Below, in pieces: positions 42,098 through 51,469 of a stretch of DNA of 64,000 nucleotides. The notes under the pieces are model-generated. The model saw only the letters and a list, made by a program, of their open reading frames with translations. It was not told the DNA's origin and ran no database searches. The stretch's first letter is position 1; each line of letters starts with the position of its first letter. Both the position numbers and the translations under genes were made by a program. Origin of the DNA: Halobacterium sp. DL1 (GTDB lineage Archaea; Halobacteriota; Halobacteria; Halobacteriales; Halobacteriaceae); assembly GCA_000230955.3 (NCBI GenBank), contig CP007060.1, positions 1,984,001 to 2,048,000 on the forward strand, read 5' to 3'.

Positions 42098-42886
42098 CTA
42101 CAGTCTGCGCGCTTCGAGGAACGCGGAGACGGCGTCGTTGAACGCGTCCGGCGCCTCCAGCATCGAGAGGTGGGCGGCGTCCGGGAGCGTCGTCCAACTT
42201 CCATCCTGGACGTTCTCTGCGAGGTACTCGTGGAACGCGGGCGGCGTGAGGCCGTCGTGTTCGCCCGTGAGCGCGAGCAGCGGGACGTCGAGCTCTCCGA
42301 GGCGGTCCCGGACGTCGAACGCGTGGGACGTCAGGAAGTCCCGTTCGACCACCTCGCGGCCCGCCTCGCGCATCGCTCGCTGCGAGAACGCGAGTTCGGC
42401 GTCGGTCGGGTCGTGGAACAGTCGTCCGTCGCCGTGGAGGAACTCGATGGCGCGGTCGAAGCCGCCGTCCTCGCCCGCGAGCCAGCGCCGGAGGTCCTCG
42501 TGAACAGAGAGCTTCGCGCCCGAGCCGGCGAGAACGACGGCCTCGACGTCGGCGTCGTGGTCCAGCAGCGCGCTGAGGACGACGCCCCCGCCGAGGCTGT
42601 TCCCGAGGACCGCGCGAGCACCGACCTCGGTGGCGACGGCGAGGACGTCCCGCGCGTAGGCGTCGAGCACGTCCGGCCCGGCGTCGAGCGCCAGGTCGTC
42701 GCTGTCTCCGTGGCCGCTCAGGTCGAGAGCAGCGACCGGCCGCTTGCGGGAGAGGCGGCCGAGCTGTGACTTCCAGACGGCGTGCGTGCCGCCGCTCCCG
42801 TGGACGCAGAGCAGCGGGGCGCCGTCGCCACCGCGGTCGACGAGGCGGTAGGCGGTCCGGCGGCCGCCGTGGGTGACGGTCTCCAT
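42098..42886 (-). CDS. Alpha/beta hydrolase
   Basis: A 262-residue hydrolase. The oxyanion region is LLCVHGSGGTHAVW, the nucleophile elbow GNSLGGG (Ser), the acid lies in LTGEHDGLTPP, and the His is in LPDAAHLSMLEAPD. It is a general esterase, lactonase or related enzyme with an unknown substrate. I chose the ATG at 42886 (METVTHGG); an ATG nine codons upstream is possible. It is divergent from the CDC48 unit. Confidence 0.87.
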   Translation of the reverse strand: METVTHGGRRTAYRLVDRGGDGAPLLCVHGSGGTHAVWKSQLGRLSRKRPVAALDLSGHGDSDDLALDAGPDVLDAYARDVLAVATEVGARAVLGNSLGGGVVLSALLDHDADVEAVVLAGSGAKLSVHEDLRRWLAGEDGGFDRAIEFLHGDGRLFHDPTDAELAFSQRAMREAGREVVERDFLTSHAFDVRDRLGELDVPLLALTGEHDGLTPPAFHEYLAENVQDGSWTTLPDAAHLSMLEAPDAFNDAVSAFLEARRL

Positions 42887-42988
42887 GCTCCCGGCGAGGG
42901 CGACCAGTGCCAAAACACCTACGAAGGTGTGAACCGCAATTCCACCTGTCGAGCGAAACGACGCACCGTACCCCCGAATCCACCGGAA

Positions 42989-42999
42989 GCTTTATAAGT
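42989..42999 (+). promoter_or_regulatory. TATA box of the Hsp20-like / CDC48 unit
   Basis: GCTTTATAAGT lies about 30 bases before the ATG at 43026. It is a near-ideal haloarchaeal TATA box, so the transcript probably starts within about 10 bases of that ATG. Confidence 0.7.
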
Positions 43000-43025
43000 G
43001 TGGAAGGATTACCATAGGTTAGTTA

Positions 43026-43277
43026 ATGAACTTCGATACACTCACTGAACAGAGCGATACGGTGGCCCGCCGCTACGACTACGGCGACGAGCAGGTGCTC
43101 GTGGCCGACCTGGGCGTCGCCGCCGACGAGGCGACCATCGACGTCGTCGACGACACCGTCATCCTCGTCCTGGAGGCCGAGGACGAACCCGTCCAGCACG
43201 AGTTCGAAACGCCCGAGGGAAGCGTCGAGAAAGCGTATATCAACAATGGCGTCGTCACTGTCGAGGTGGAACAATGA
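43026..43277 (+). CDS. Small Hsp20-like protein (DUF7127-like)
   Basis: An 83-residue acidic beta-rich protein with an alpha-crystallin-like pattern ([32 protein letters not shown], then a C-terminal [11 protein letters not shown]). It resembles a haloarchaeal family remembered as DUF7127. Its stop overlaps the ATG of the CDC48 gene (ATGA), so the two proteins are probably made together. That suggests a helper or substrate-recognition role for the ATPase, which is inference. Confidence 0.82.
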   Translation: MNFDTLTEQSDTVARRYDYGDEQVLVADLGVAADEATIDVVDDTVILVLEAEDEPVQHEFETPEGSVEKAYINNGVVTVEVEQ

Positions 43278-45550
43278 AACTCACGGTCAAGCCCCTCAAG
43301 CAGAAGGACGCCGGCCGCGGGTTGGCCGCCGTCGACCGCCAGTCGATGGAGGAACTCGGCCTCGAGAACGGCGACTACGTCCTCATCGAGGGGAAGGGCG
43401 ACCAGGGGCGCGCCGTCGCGCGCGTCTGGCCCGGCTACCCCGAGGACGAGGGCGAGGGCATCGTCCGCATCGACGGCCGTCTCCGCCAGGAGGCCGACGT
43501 CGGCATCGACGACCGCGTCACCGTCGAACCCGCGGACATCAAGCCTGCGACCGCAGTCACCGTCGCGCTCCCGCAAAACCTGCGCGTGCGTGGTGACATC
43601 ACCCCGATGGTACGGGACCGCCTGAGCGGCCGCCCCGTCACCACCGGCCAGACCATCCCCATCTCGTTCGGCTTCGGCGGCATGAGCACGGTCTCCGGCC
43701 AGCAGATTCCCGTCAAAATCGCCGAGACGGACCCCGACGGCACGGTCGTCGTCAGCAACGACACGGAGATCCAGGTGTCCGAGCGCCCCGCCGAGGAGAT
43801 AGCACCGGGCGCCGCTGGCAGCGATGGCGGCGACGGCACGCCGAACGTCGCCTACGAGGACATCGGTGGCCTCGACCGCGAACTCGAGCAGGTCCGCGAG
43901 ATGATCGAACTGCCGATGCGCCACCCGGAGCTGTTCCAGCAGCTCGGCATCGAGCCGCCGAAGGGCGTGCTCCTGCACGGGCCGCCGGGCACCGGGAAGA
44001 CGCTCATCGCGAAGGCCGTCGCCAACGAGATCGACGCCAACTTCCAGACCATCTCCGGCCCCGAGATCATGTCGAAGTACTACGGGGAGTCCGAGGAGAA
44101 GCTCCGCGAGGTCTTCGACGAGGCCGAGGAGAACGCGCCCGCCATCGTCTTCATCGACGAACTCGACTCCATCGCGCCCAAGCGCGGAGAGACGCAGGGT
44201 GACGTCGAGCGGCGTGTCGTCGCACAGCTCCTGAGCCTGATGGACGGCCTCGAGGAGCGCGGCGACGTGACCGTCATCGCGGCGACGAACCGCGTCGACG
44301 CTATCGACCCCGCGCTGCGCCGCGGTGGCCGCTTCGACCGCGAGATCGAGATCGGCGTCCCGGACCAGGACGGCCGCAAGGAGATTCTTCAGGTCCACAC
44401 GCGGGGCATGCCGCTCGCGGACGGCGTCGACCTCGACTCGTTCTCGGAGAGCACCCACGGCTTCGTGGGCGCCGACCTCGAGAGCCTGGCGAAGGAGGCC
44501 GCGATGAACGCGCTCCGGCGCATCCGCCCGGACATCGACCTCGAAGCCAACGAGATCGACGCCGAACTCCTCGAGTCCATCCGCGTCACCGAGCGCGACT
44601 TCAAGGACGCGCTGAAAGGCATCGAGCCCTCGGCGCTCCGCGAGGTGTTCGTGGAAGTGCCGGACGTCACCTGGGACCAGGTCGGCGGCCTCGGCGAGAC
44701 CAAGGAGCGCCTCCGTGAGACCATCCAGTGGCCGCTGGACTACCCCGAGGTGTTCGCCTCGATGGACCTCGACTCCGCGAAGGGCGTGTTGCTGTACGGC
44801 CCGCCGGGCACGGGGAAGACCCTGCTCGCGAAGGCCGTCGCCAACGAGGCCAACTCGAACTTCATCTCCGTGAAGGGCCCCGAGCTCCTCAACAAGTACG
44901 TCGGGGAGTCCGAGAAGGGCGTCCGCGAGGTGTTCGAGAAGGCACGGTCGAACGCACCCACCGTGGTGTTCTTCGACGAGATCGACTCCATCGCCGGGGA
45001 ACGCGGCCGCGGCATGAGCGACTCCGGCGTCGGCGAACGCGTCGTCAGCCAGCTGCTGACGGAGCTCGACGGCATCGAGGAACTGGAGGACGTCGTGGTC
45101 GTCGCGACGACGAACCGCCCCGACCTCATCGACAACGCGCTGCTGCGCCCGGGCCGCCTGGACCGCCACGTCCACGTGCCGGTGCCTGACGAGGAGGCGC
45201 GCCGCGCCATCCTCAAGGTCCACACGCGCAACAAGCCGCTCGCCGACGACGTCGACCTCGACGACCTGGCCACCCGCACGGACGGCTACGTCGGCGCCGA
45301 CATCGAGGCGCTCGCCCGCGAGGCCACGATGAACGCCACCCGGGAGTTCATCAACTCCGTCGACCCCGAGGAGGCCATCGAGTCCGTCGACAACGTCCGC
45401 GTCACGATGGAACACTTCGAGAACGCGCTCGGCGAGGTGAAGCCGAGCGTGGACGAGGAGGTCCGCGAGGAGTACCAGGAGATCGAGAGCCGCTTCGAGA
45501 AGGCCGAGGCGCCCGACTCCGAGGAGCCCGCCCCCGGAGCGTTCCAGTAG
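43274..45550 (+). CDS. cdc48: CDC48/VAT-type AAA ATPase
   Basis: A 758-residue unfoldase. The N-domain (residues 1-190) is the double-psi barrel type ([20 protein letters not shown]). Two AAA modules follow, with Walker A GPPGTGKT near 236-243 and 509-516. Walker B sites are [14 protein letters not shown] and [14 protein letters not shown], and arginine fingers lie in the [20 protein letters not shown] and [20 protein letters not shown] regions. It unfolds or remodels proteins, probably feeding a proteasome, but its C-terminus (PAPGAFQ) lacks an HbYX tail. A T-run and hairpins follow the stop. Confidence 0.96.
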   Translation: MKLTVKPLKQKDAGRGLAAVDRQSMEELGLENGDYVLIEGKGDQGRAVARVWPGYPEDEGEGIVRIDGRLRQEADVGIDDRVTVEPADIKPATAVTVALPQNLRVRGDITPMVRDRLSGRPVTTGQTIPISFGFGGMSTVSGQQIPVKIAETDPDGTVVVSNDTEIQVSERPAEEIAPGAAGSDGGDGTPNVAYEDIGGLDRELEQVREMIELPMRHPELFQQLGIEPPKGVLLHGPPGTGKTLIAKAVANEIDANFQTISGPEIMSKYYGESEEKLREVFDEAEENAPAIVFIDELDSIAPKRGETQGDVERRVVAQLLSLMDGLEERGDVTVIAATNRVDAIDPALRRGGRFDREIEIGVPDQDGRKEILQVHTRGMPLADGVDLDSFSESTHGFVGADLESLAKEAAMNALRRIRPDIDLEANEIDAELLESIRVTERDFKDALKGIEPSALREVFVEVPDVTWDQVGGLGETKERLRETIQWPLDYPEVFASMDLDSAKGVLLYGPPGTGKTLLAKAVANEANSNFISVKGPELLNKYVGESEKGVREVFEKARSNAPTVVFFDEIDSIAGERGRGMSDSGVGERVVSQLLTELDGIEELEDVVVVATTNRPDLIDNALLRPGRLDRHVHVPVPDEEARRAILKVHTRNKPLADDVDLDDLATRTDGYVGADIEALAREATMNATREFINSVDPEEAIESVDNVRVTMEHFENALGEVKPSVDEEVREEYQEIESRFEKAEAPDSEEPAPGAFQ

Positions 45551-45552
45551 GA

Positions 45553-45668
45553 CCTTTTTGCTGCGCGGGGTGCGCGCGGAGCGCGCACCACTCGTCGCGA
45601 AACGCTACGCTAGAAACTCCCCCGTGCTCCCTTCGTTCGCACGGGTGAAACTCGCCCTTCGGGCGAGT
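45553..45668 (+). terminator. T-run and three tandem hairpins behind cdc48
   Basis: Five T residues (45555-45559) lie just after the stop. Three hairpins follow: GGTGCGCGC/GCGCGCACC (45569-45589), CCCGTGC/GCACGGG (45621-45645) and ACTCGCCC/GGGCGAGT with a 3-base loop (45650-45668). The opening CTTTTTGCTGCGCGGG resembles the arms at 19259 and 19587. A terminator or 3' end stabiliser is likely. Up to 45778 nothing else coding is seen. Confidence 0.5.
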
Positions 45669-45778
45669 ATACTTACGCTTTCTTCGACGCCACCGCGACC
45701 GCCTCGTCTGACGGTCTCCGTCGGTTCTCACGCTGTTTCGCCCGACGACTTTTCCGCGTCAATCACGTACTTTGTCCA

Positions 45779-47269
45779 ATGGTACCAGACCTCTCGATAG
45801 ACGCCGACTGGAACCGACTGTACATCGACGGCGAGTGGGTCGACTCGTCGGGCGACGAGACGCTCTCAGTCGAGGACCCCTCGACACGGGAGGAAGTAAC
45901 GCAGGTGCCGGCGGCGACCGAGGACGACGTCGACCGCGCGTTCGAGGCGGCCGCGGCGGCGCAGTCCGAGTGGGCCGACGCGCCGCCGGTCGAACGCGAG
46001 CAGGTCGCCCAGGGGTTGGTGCAGGCGCTCCAGGAGCACAGCGACGAGATTGTCGAACTGCTGGCGGCCGAGGCCGGCGGGTCACACTTGATGGGCGAGA
46101 CGTCGGTCCACATCGTGACCGACCAGGCCGGCGAGGCCGCCACGTTCCCCCGGCGGATGACGGGCCAGCAGGCCGACTCCAACATCCCCGGGAAGGAGAA
46201 CTTCGTCCGGCGGGAACCCCAGGGCGTCGTCACGGTCATCTCCCCGTGGAACTTCCCGCTGAACCTCTCGGGGCGGGCGGTCGCGCCCGCCATCGCCGCG
46301 GGCAACAGCGTCGTGCTCAAGCCCGCCTCGAACACGCCCATCACGGGCGGCCTGCTGTTCGCGAAACTGTACGAGGAGGCGGGGCTCCCCGACGGCGTGC
46401 TCAACGTCGTCACCGGCAGCGGCTCGGACATCGGGGACGCCGTCGTGGGCCACCCCGAGAGCGACGTCGTCTCGTTCACGGGGTCGACGCCGGTCGGGCG
46501 GGGCGTCGCCGAGACGGCTGGCGAGAACCTCTCGCGGGCCGCGCTGGAACTCGGCGGCAACAACGGCCACATCGTCACCGCGGACGCCGACGTCGAGGAG
46601 GCGGTCGACGCGGCCGTCTTCGGGTCGTTCGTCCACCAGGGCCAGGTCTGCATCTCCATCAACCGCCACATCGTCCACGAGGACGTCTACGACGACTACG
46701 TAGACCGACTCACCGAGCGAGCCGAGTCCCTGCCAGTGGGCAGCGCCCATGACGACGAGACGGTCGTCGCGCCAATCATAGACGAGTCCCAGCGTGACCA
46801 GATGCTCGACTACGTCGAGGAGACGGTGGACGCCGGTGCCACCCTCGAAACCGGCGGCGAGACCGTCGAGATGGACGGCGTCGAGGACTCCCTGCTCGTG
46901 GCGCCGACGGTGCTCTCGGACGTCACCAACGAGATGTCCGCGGCGTGCTTCGAGCACTTCGGCCCCATCGCTCCCGTCATCCCGTTCTCGGACGTCGACG
47001 AGGCCGTCGAGATACACAACGACACGGAGTACGGGCTCTCCGGCAGCGTCCACGCCGGCGACATCGGCGAGGGCATGGAGATAGCGGGGCGTATGGACAC
47101 CGGGATGGTCCACGTCAACGACCAGCCCATCAACGACGAGGCGCACGTCCCGTTCAGCGGCACGAAGGCCTCCGGCGTCGGCGGCTACAACGCCACCGAC
47201 ATCCTCGACGAGGTCACGGAGAAGAAGTGGATCTCCGTCCAGCACGAGTCCCGGAACTACCCCATCTGA
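45779..47269 (+). CDS. Aldehyde dehydrogenase
   Basis: A 496-residue NAD(P)-dependent aldehyde dehydrogenase. The cofactor and catalytic regions are VISPWNFPLNLSGRAVAPAI, SFTGSTPVGRGVAE, LELGGNNGHIV (catalytic Glu) and the nucleophile Cys in FVHQGQVCISIN. The GGNN form rather than GGKS is seen in benzaldehyde/vanillin-type members, which hints at an aromatic or semialdehyde substrate. It starts at ATG 45779. Confidence 0.93.
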   Translation: MVPDLSIDADWNRLYIDGEWVDSSGDETLSVEDPSTREEVTQVPAATEDDVDRAFEAAAAAQSEWADAPPVEREQVAQGLVQALQEHSDEIVELLAAEAGGSHLMGETSVHIVTDQAGEAATFPRRMTGQQADSNIPGKENFVRREPQGVVTVISPWNFPLNLSGRAVAPAIAAGNSVVLKPASNTPITGGLLFAKLYEEAGLPDGVLNVVTGSGSDIGDAVVGHPESDVVSFTGSTPVGRGVAETAGENLSRAALELGGNNGHIVTADADVEEAVDAAVFGSFVHQGQVCISINRHIVHEDVYDDYVDRLTERAESLPVGSAHDDETVVAPIIDESQRDQMLDYVEETVDAGATLETGGETVEMDGVEDSLLVAPTVLSDVTNEMSAACFEHFGPIAPVIPFSDVDEAVEIHNDTEYGLSGSVHAGDIGEGMEIAGRMDTGMVHVNDQPINDEAHVPFSGTKASGVGGYNATDILDEVTEKKWISVQHESRNYPI

Positions 47270-47305
47270 GCGCCCGACTGCGCCGACGCCCTCGGGGAGG
47301 ACTTG

Positions 47306-48169
47306 CTACCGCGGACTCTCCCTCTCGCCGATTGTGGTCTCCGTGGCGTCCGGGTAGACGTCCGCGAGGAACTCCCGGAGCGCCGCCGTGAAGAACTCGG
47401 GGTTGTCGAGGTTCGAAGCGTGGCCCGCCCCGGGCACCTGCAGCATCGACGCGTCTGGAATCTCGGACTCGAATATCGGCGCGTGCCGCTTGATGAACGG
47501 CGGTTCGTGTTCCCCGTACAGCACCAGCGTCGGCACCGAGATGGCGGCGAGGTCGACCGACGTCCGGTGGAACGCGGCGACGGCGCGCACCACCTTCGCG
47601 AACTCCGCGGTCGTCATCTTCGGTCCCGCGGCCCGCAACTGCTCAATTTTGTCGTAGTCACCGCTGACGCTCTCGCCGTGGAGACGCTGCTGGAGCCACA
47701 CCATCGCCCGCTCGACGCGCTCGTAGCCGAGGAGACGGACCGGCGGAACGGTCGCCCGGAGCACGGCGGAGCGCTGGAGCCACTCGCTCCACCCGGCGAG
47801 GTCTGGGGAGAACGTGTCGGCGAGCACCAGTCCGCGCAGCCGGTCCGGGTAGGTCGCCGCGTACACCTGGGCGATGCAGCCCCCCGTCGAGAGGCCACAG
47901 ACGACGGGCCGGTCGAGGTCCAGGCCGTCGACGAGCGCGTGGAGGTCGTCCGCGAACTGGTCGATGGAGTACGCTGACCGGTGGGATCCACCAGTGCGTC
48001 CGTGCCCCCGGACGTCGTACGCGATGGTGGTGTAGTCGTCGGCGAGGGCGTCGACCTGCGGCGCCCACTGGGAGTGGTCGAGGATGGCGCCGTGGACGAG
48101 CACGAGCGGCGGCCCGTCGCCACGGCGCTCGTAGTACGTCTCGACGCCGTTCGTGTACACCGTCGGCAT
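47306..48169 (-). CDS. Alpha/beta hydrolase
   Basis: A 287-residue hydrolase with the oxyanion region LVLVHGAILDHSQW, the nucleophile elbow CGLSTGGCI (Ser), the Asp/Glu region VLYGEHEPPFI, and the His in VPGAGHASNLDNPEFF. It resembles haloperoxidase- or 3-oxoadipate-enol-lactonase-type proteins, but the substrate is open. It starts at ATG (MPTVYTNGVETYYERRGDG). Confidence 0.9.
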   Translation of the reverse strand: MPTVYTNGVETYYERRGDGPPLVLVHGAILDHSQWAPQVDALADDYTTIAYDVRGHGRTGGSHRSAYSIDQFADDLHALVDGLDLDRPVVCGLSTGGCIAQVYAATYPDRLRGLVLADTFSPDLAGWSEWLQRSAVLRATVPPVRLLGYERVERAMVWLQQRLHGESVSGDYDKIEQLRAAGPKMTTAEFAKVVRAVAAFHRTSVDLAAISVPTLVLYGEHEPPFIKRHAPIFESEIPDASMLQVPGAGHASNLDNPEFFTAALREFLADVYPDATETTIGERESPR

Positions 48170-48238
48170 ACCAGAGGTACGCCGTCGCTACCGATGAACC
48201 TTCTCACGGCCAGAATCGGGTCGGTGCTGTGGACCGGG

Positions 48239-49075
48239 CTACTCCAGTTCCTCGGCCGCGCCCTTCTCGACGAGCGGCGCGGCGTTCTCCTCGGGGAGCG
48301 TCACGACGTCCTCCGCCTCCAGGGAGTACGGTCGTTCGTCCACACCGAGGATTTCGCCCACGTCGTGGGTCACGCGCACCGTCGTGCGGTCGATGTCCGC
48401 GCCACCGTCCTCCGGGTCCGCCACGTCCTCGGCAGCGTCGTCCCCGGTCACTCGCTCGAGGTCCTCGGCGACTGCCTCCGGAGGTTCTGCGTCCGCCGAC
48501 CGGTCCGGTTCCGCGTCCGTCGACTCGTCGTCCATGCCGCCGCCCATCGCTGCGGCCGCCGAGGAGTCCGACGGCTCTGCGTCCGTGTCCGGTGATTTCG
48601 CTGGGGACTCCCCGGGCGGCGTCGTGTCCGCCGACCGGGTCTCGGCGTGGGCCTCTCCCGCCGCCTCGGCGTCGTGGCTGCTCTCTGCCTTCCCGGCGAT
48701 GACGTCCAACACGTGGGTCTTGTTCGTCTCGATGCGGTCGACGATGTCCCCGTAGAGGTCGCGCTCCTCGGCGGTCAGCCCGTTCTCGTCGTCGGGCATT
48801 CCCGCCGCCGCGAGGCTCGCCTGCTTGACGAGTTTCCCCATCCGGCGCTCGTAGATTGCCTCGGTGACCTGCTCGGCGGTCTCGATCTTGTCCGTCAGTT
48901 CCTGGACTTCGGGGTCGCCGAACGGGTCGTCGGCGGCCGCCGCGGCGGCGTCGCGTCGCTCCTTCAGGTCCGCGAGATACTCCGCCACGTCGCCGTAGAA
49001 CGAGTCCCGGAGCTCCTGGAGGCCGTCGGTCGCTCGCTCGCGGGTCTGGGCCGCGCGTAGGTCTTCGAGTTTCAT
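48239..49075 (-). CDS. gins51: GINS complex subunit, Gins51 type
   Basis: A 278-residue replication factor. The N-terminal A-domain (MKLEDLRAAQTRERATDGLQ, DVAEYLADLKERRDAAAAAA, QVTEAIYERRMGKLVKQA) is typical of archaeal Gins15/51. A disordered acidic linker follows at about 130-215, then a C-terminal B-domain (TTVRVTHDVGEILGVDERPY, LPEENAAPLVEKGAAEEL). GINS bridges MCM and the GAN/RecJ-type partner at the fork. It overlaps the priS stop by the ATGA arrangement and is translated after priS. Confidence 0.92.
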   Translation of the reverse strand: MKLEDLRAAQTRERATDGLQELRDSFYGDVAEYLADLKERRDAAAAAADDPFGDPEVQELTDKIETAEQVTEAIYERRMGKLVKQASLAAAGMPDDENGLTAEERDLYGDIVDRIETNKTHVLDVIAGKAESSHDAEAAGEAHAETRSADTTPPGESPAKSPDTDAEPSDSSAAAAMGGGMDDESTDAEPDRSADAEPPEAVAEDLERVTGDDAAEDVADPEDGGADIDRTTVRVTHDVGEILGVDERPYSLEAEDVVTLPEENAAPLVEKGAAEELE

Positions 49076-50247
49076 TCTTTGGCCTTCTCGGCTGCGCCGC
49101 GGGCCATCAGGAAGATGCCCGCGTACTCTGGTACTGACACGACTCCCGGTTCCACTGTAAGCGTTTCCCCGAGCAGTTCGAGCGTGCGCTCGGCCGTCAC
49201 CTCGACGCTGATGTCGTGGCCGACGAACGTCTCGGGGACGGCGTCGACCAGCGGGTCGAAGTCGTTGAGTTGCTCGCGGGTGAGCCGCTGGACGTGCAGG
49301 CCGCTGCCGCCGTGGAGCGTCCCCGGCAGTCGGATGAGCCGGTTCGTGTCCGTCGTCACCGGTTCGTCGATGGGCGCGTTCTCCGCCTCGACGGTCTCGG
49401 CGACGTACTTCCGGGCGACTTTGAGGAACGCGGGGTGGACGTCGACGTTGCCCGCCTTCACCGCCTCGGTGTTGTTCTCGACGACGTTGTAGATGGCGCG
49501 CGCGGACTTCTCGCCGACGCCCTCGAAGCCCGAGAGGTACTCCACGGCGTCGTCCTCGCCGCGCGCGAGCAGGTCGTCCGCGAACGCCCCGAGTCGGTCG
49601 GTGACCCGCCTGCCCCAGCCGCCGTCCGCGGGGAGCGTCCGCTTCGAAGTCGGATTCTTCAGGCCGATTCCTTCGACGGTCTCCTCACTGACGAGGGTCT
49701 CCAGGTCGAGTTCGTTCCCCCGGACGTAGTCCACAATCTCGCGGCGCTGCTCGCGTTCGAGTTCGTAGACGCCCGGGTCGCGGACGTGGACGTGGTAGCC
49801 CCGGCCGCCCGAGAACGTCACCGTGAGGTCCTCGAAACCGAAGTCCCGTTCGAGGAAGTCGAGCAGGCGGTAGAGGGCGTCCTTGCACTTCGCGAGCATC
49901 TCGGCGTACGTGTCCTCGCCGAGGGTGACGTTCGGCAGGTGGTCGGCGTCCAGGTCGAAGACGAGGTCGGAGCCTAGCCACTGCTTCTCTTCCATCGTGC
50001 TCGCGCCGGGGTGCTCGTAATATCCCGCGGAGAAGTAGACGTGGCGGGGGCGTTCGCGTTCGAGGAACGCCGAGGTGTCCCCGAGGTCGAGCGTGGACTG
50101 GTGGCGGACCATCGTCGTGTCCGGCCCCGACGTCCACGGGATGTGGCCCCACTCGCGGTCGTCTGCCCGCGGCGGGAGCGTGACGTCCGCTCGGCGGTAG
50201 AAGTCGCCGAACCGACCCCGAAGATACGCTCGCGTCCGTTCCTCCAT
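49072..50247 (-). CDS. priS: DNA primase small subunit
   Basis: A 391-residue archaeal/eukaryal-type primase catalytic subunit. The metal-binding aspartates are in SDLVFDLDADHLPN (Asp98, 100, 102). TFSGGRGYHVHVRDP carries the nucleotide-binding Ser and His, and RLPGTLHGGSGLHVQRL fits the conserved C-terminal region. It makes primers on the lagging and leading strands with PriL. It starts at ATG 50247 and overlaps gins51 by 4 bases, a known archaeal pairing. Confidence 0.95.
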   Translation of the reverse strand: MEERTRAYLRGRFGDFYRRADVTLPPRADDREWGHIPWTSGPDTTMVRHQSTLDLGDTSAFLERERPRHVYFSAGYYEHPGASTMEEKQWLGSDLVFDLDADHLPNVTLGEDTYAEMLAKCKDALYRLLDFLERDFGFEDLTVTFSGGRGYHVHVRDPGVYELEREQRREIVDYVRGNELDLETLVSEETVEGIGLKNPTSKRTLPADGGWGRRVTDRLGAFADDLLARGEDDAVEYLSGFEGVGEKSARAIYNVVENNTEAVKAGNVDVHPAFLKVARKYVAETVEAENAPIDEPVTTDTNRLIRLPGTLHGGSGLHVQRLTREQLNDFDPLVDAVPETFVGHDISVEVTAERTLELLGETLTVEPGVVSVPEYAGIFLMARGAAEKAKE

Positions 50248-50321
50248 ATCGACAGTCGGGTACGACGACCTGTGGTAAATGCGTGTCGTTCGTCTGCCGA
50301 CTGGGTACAGGGTGGGGCCGA

Positions 50322-50801
50322 CTAGTTGCCGCGGAGAATCTCGGAGATGCGGTCGCGGATGCGGTCGCGGTCGCCGAGTCGGAGGTAGTAGGCGCCGACG
50401 CCGTCCTCGTAGTAGTCCTCGATCTCGCGCTCGACGGTGAACCCGAGGTGGCGGTAGAACTCGATGGCGTTATCGTTGCTCACGCGGGCGTGACAAGACG
50501 CCTCCCCGGCCTCTCCAGCGACCGACGCGACGAGTCGCTCGCCGTAGCCGTGGCCGCGGTACTCAGGTGCGACCGCGAGGAAGAGGATGTAGCCGTCCGA
50601 GCGCGCGGCGGCGAAGCCGACGAGCGTGTCGCCGTCGAGGAAGCAGTGGACCGACGAGCGCCGGTAGGCGTTGGCGAAGAAGCCCCGGCGCTGCTTCAGG
50701 AGGCCTTCCTCGCCCCGGATGCGTTCTTTCAGTTCCCAGGCGCTCTCGAGGTGCTCTGAACTGCCCGGGGGCACCACGCGCTTGTCGACCGTTACGCTCA
50801 C
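50322..50801 (-). CDS. GNAT family N-acetyltransferase
   Basis: A 159-residue acetyltransferase of the RimI-like kind. It has LFLAVAPEYRGHGYGERLVA as the acetyl-CoA loop, followed by HARVSNDNAIEFYRHLGFTV near the C-terminus. The target (protein N-terminus or small amine) is unknown. The start is GTG at 50801. It is divergent from the archease gene; the 209-base gap between them contains a GC hairpin at 50958-50974. Confidence 0.87.
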   Translation of the reverse strand: MSVTVDKRVVPPGSSEHLESAWELKERIRGEEGLLKQRRGFFANAYRRSSVHCFLDGDTLVGFAAARSDGYILFLAVAPEYRGHGYGERLVASVAGEAGEASCHARVSNDNAIEFYRHLGFTVEREIEDYYEDGVGAYYLRLGDRDRIRDRISEILRGN

Positions 50802-51010
50802 TGGGAGTGGGTAGCAGGCCCGAGACTATAATTCCACCGTCGCACGGCGCCAAAATGCTTTCACGTCGCGTCGCCCTCTGGTGGGACGATGCCAGGTGAC
50901 GACGGAGTCGGCGCCGAACAGGTCCACCGGACGCACCGGAGCGACGCGGGGCACGGAGGGGGCGCAGCGCCCCCGGGTCCCGAGCCAGCGGCGACCCCGG
51001 GTGGGGCGTC

Positions 51011-51421
51011 GTGAGCTACACCCTCCGGGAGCACACCGCGGACGTCGCCGTGGAGGCCGAGGCGAACAGTCTGGGGAGCGTCTTCGCAGCCCTCGCAGAG
51101 GGGATGGCGGCCGCGATGGTCGAGGACGTCCCGGACGCCGGCGACCGCTTCGACGTCGAGGAGCGCGCGGGGAGCCGCGAGCGCGCGCTCTACGACTACC
51201 TCGACCGACTCATCTACGAACGGGACGTTCGCGGCGTTCTGCCCGTCGACAACGAGGCCGTGGTGCGCGAGGTCGACGACGAGTGGGTGGTCGAGGCGAG
51301 CGCGCGCGGCGTCCCCCTCTCGGCGGTCCACGGCCGCGACCTGAAGGCCGTGACGTACTCCGAGATGGTCCTCGAAGAGCGGGCGGACGGCTGGCACGCC
51401 TACGTCGTCTTCGACGTGTAG
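51011..51421 (+). CDS. Archease
   Basis: A 136-residue archease, the small protein that activates the RNA ligase RtcB for many turnovers and widens its nucleotide use. It has the family start SYTLREHTADVAVEAEANSL, an acidic metal-binding region (EHTAD, and later HGRDLKAVTYSEM), and the usual length. The start is GTG at 51011. rtcB lies 1.1 kb downstream on the same strand with a DoxX-family gene between, which supports the assignment. Confidence 0.93.
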   Translation: MSYTLREHTADVAVEAEANSLGSVFAALAEGMAAAMVEDVPDAGDRFDVEERAGSRERALYDYLDRLIYERDVRGVLPVDNEAVVREVDDEWVVEASARGVPLSAVHGRDLKAVTYSEMVLEERADGWHAYVVFDV

Positions 51422-51469
51422 AGACCTCGAACGGGCACGCTTTTCGGTCGCGGGAGCGTAGCGCCGCGC

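Noticed and set aside
43079..45415. A 778-codon open frame opposite cdc48
   Set aside because: The minus-strand frame is a shadow of the highly conserved ATPase. Its translation is repetitive and has no recognisable domain.
45660..45678. GAGTATACTTACG as the promoter of the aldehyde dehydrogenase gene
   Set aside because: It lies more than 100 bases before the start codon and overlaps a hairpin of the cdc48 3' region, so it is not clearly a promoter.
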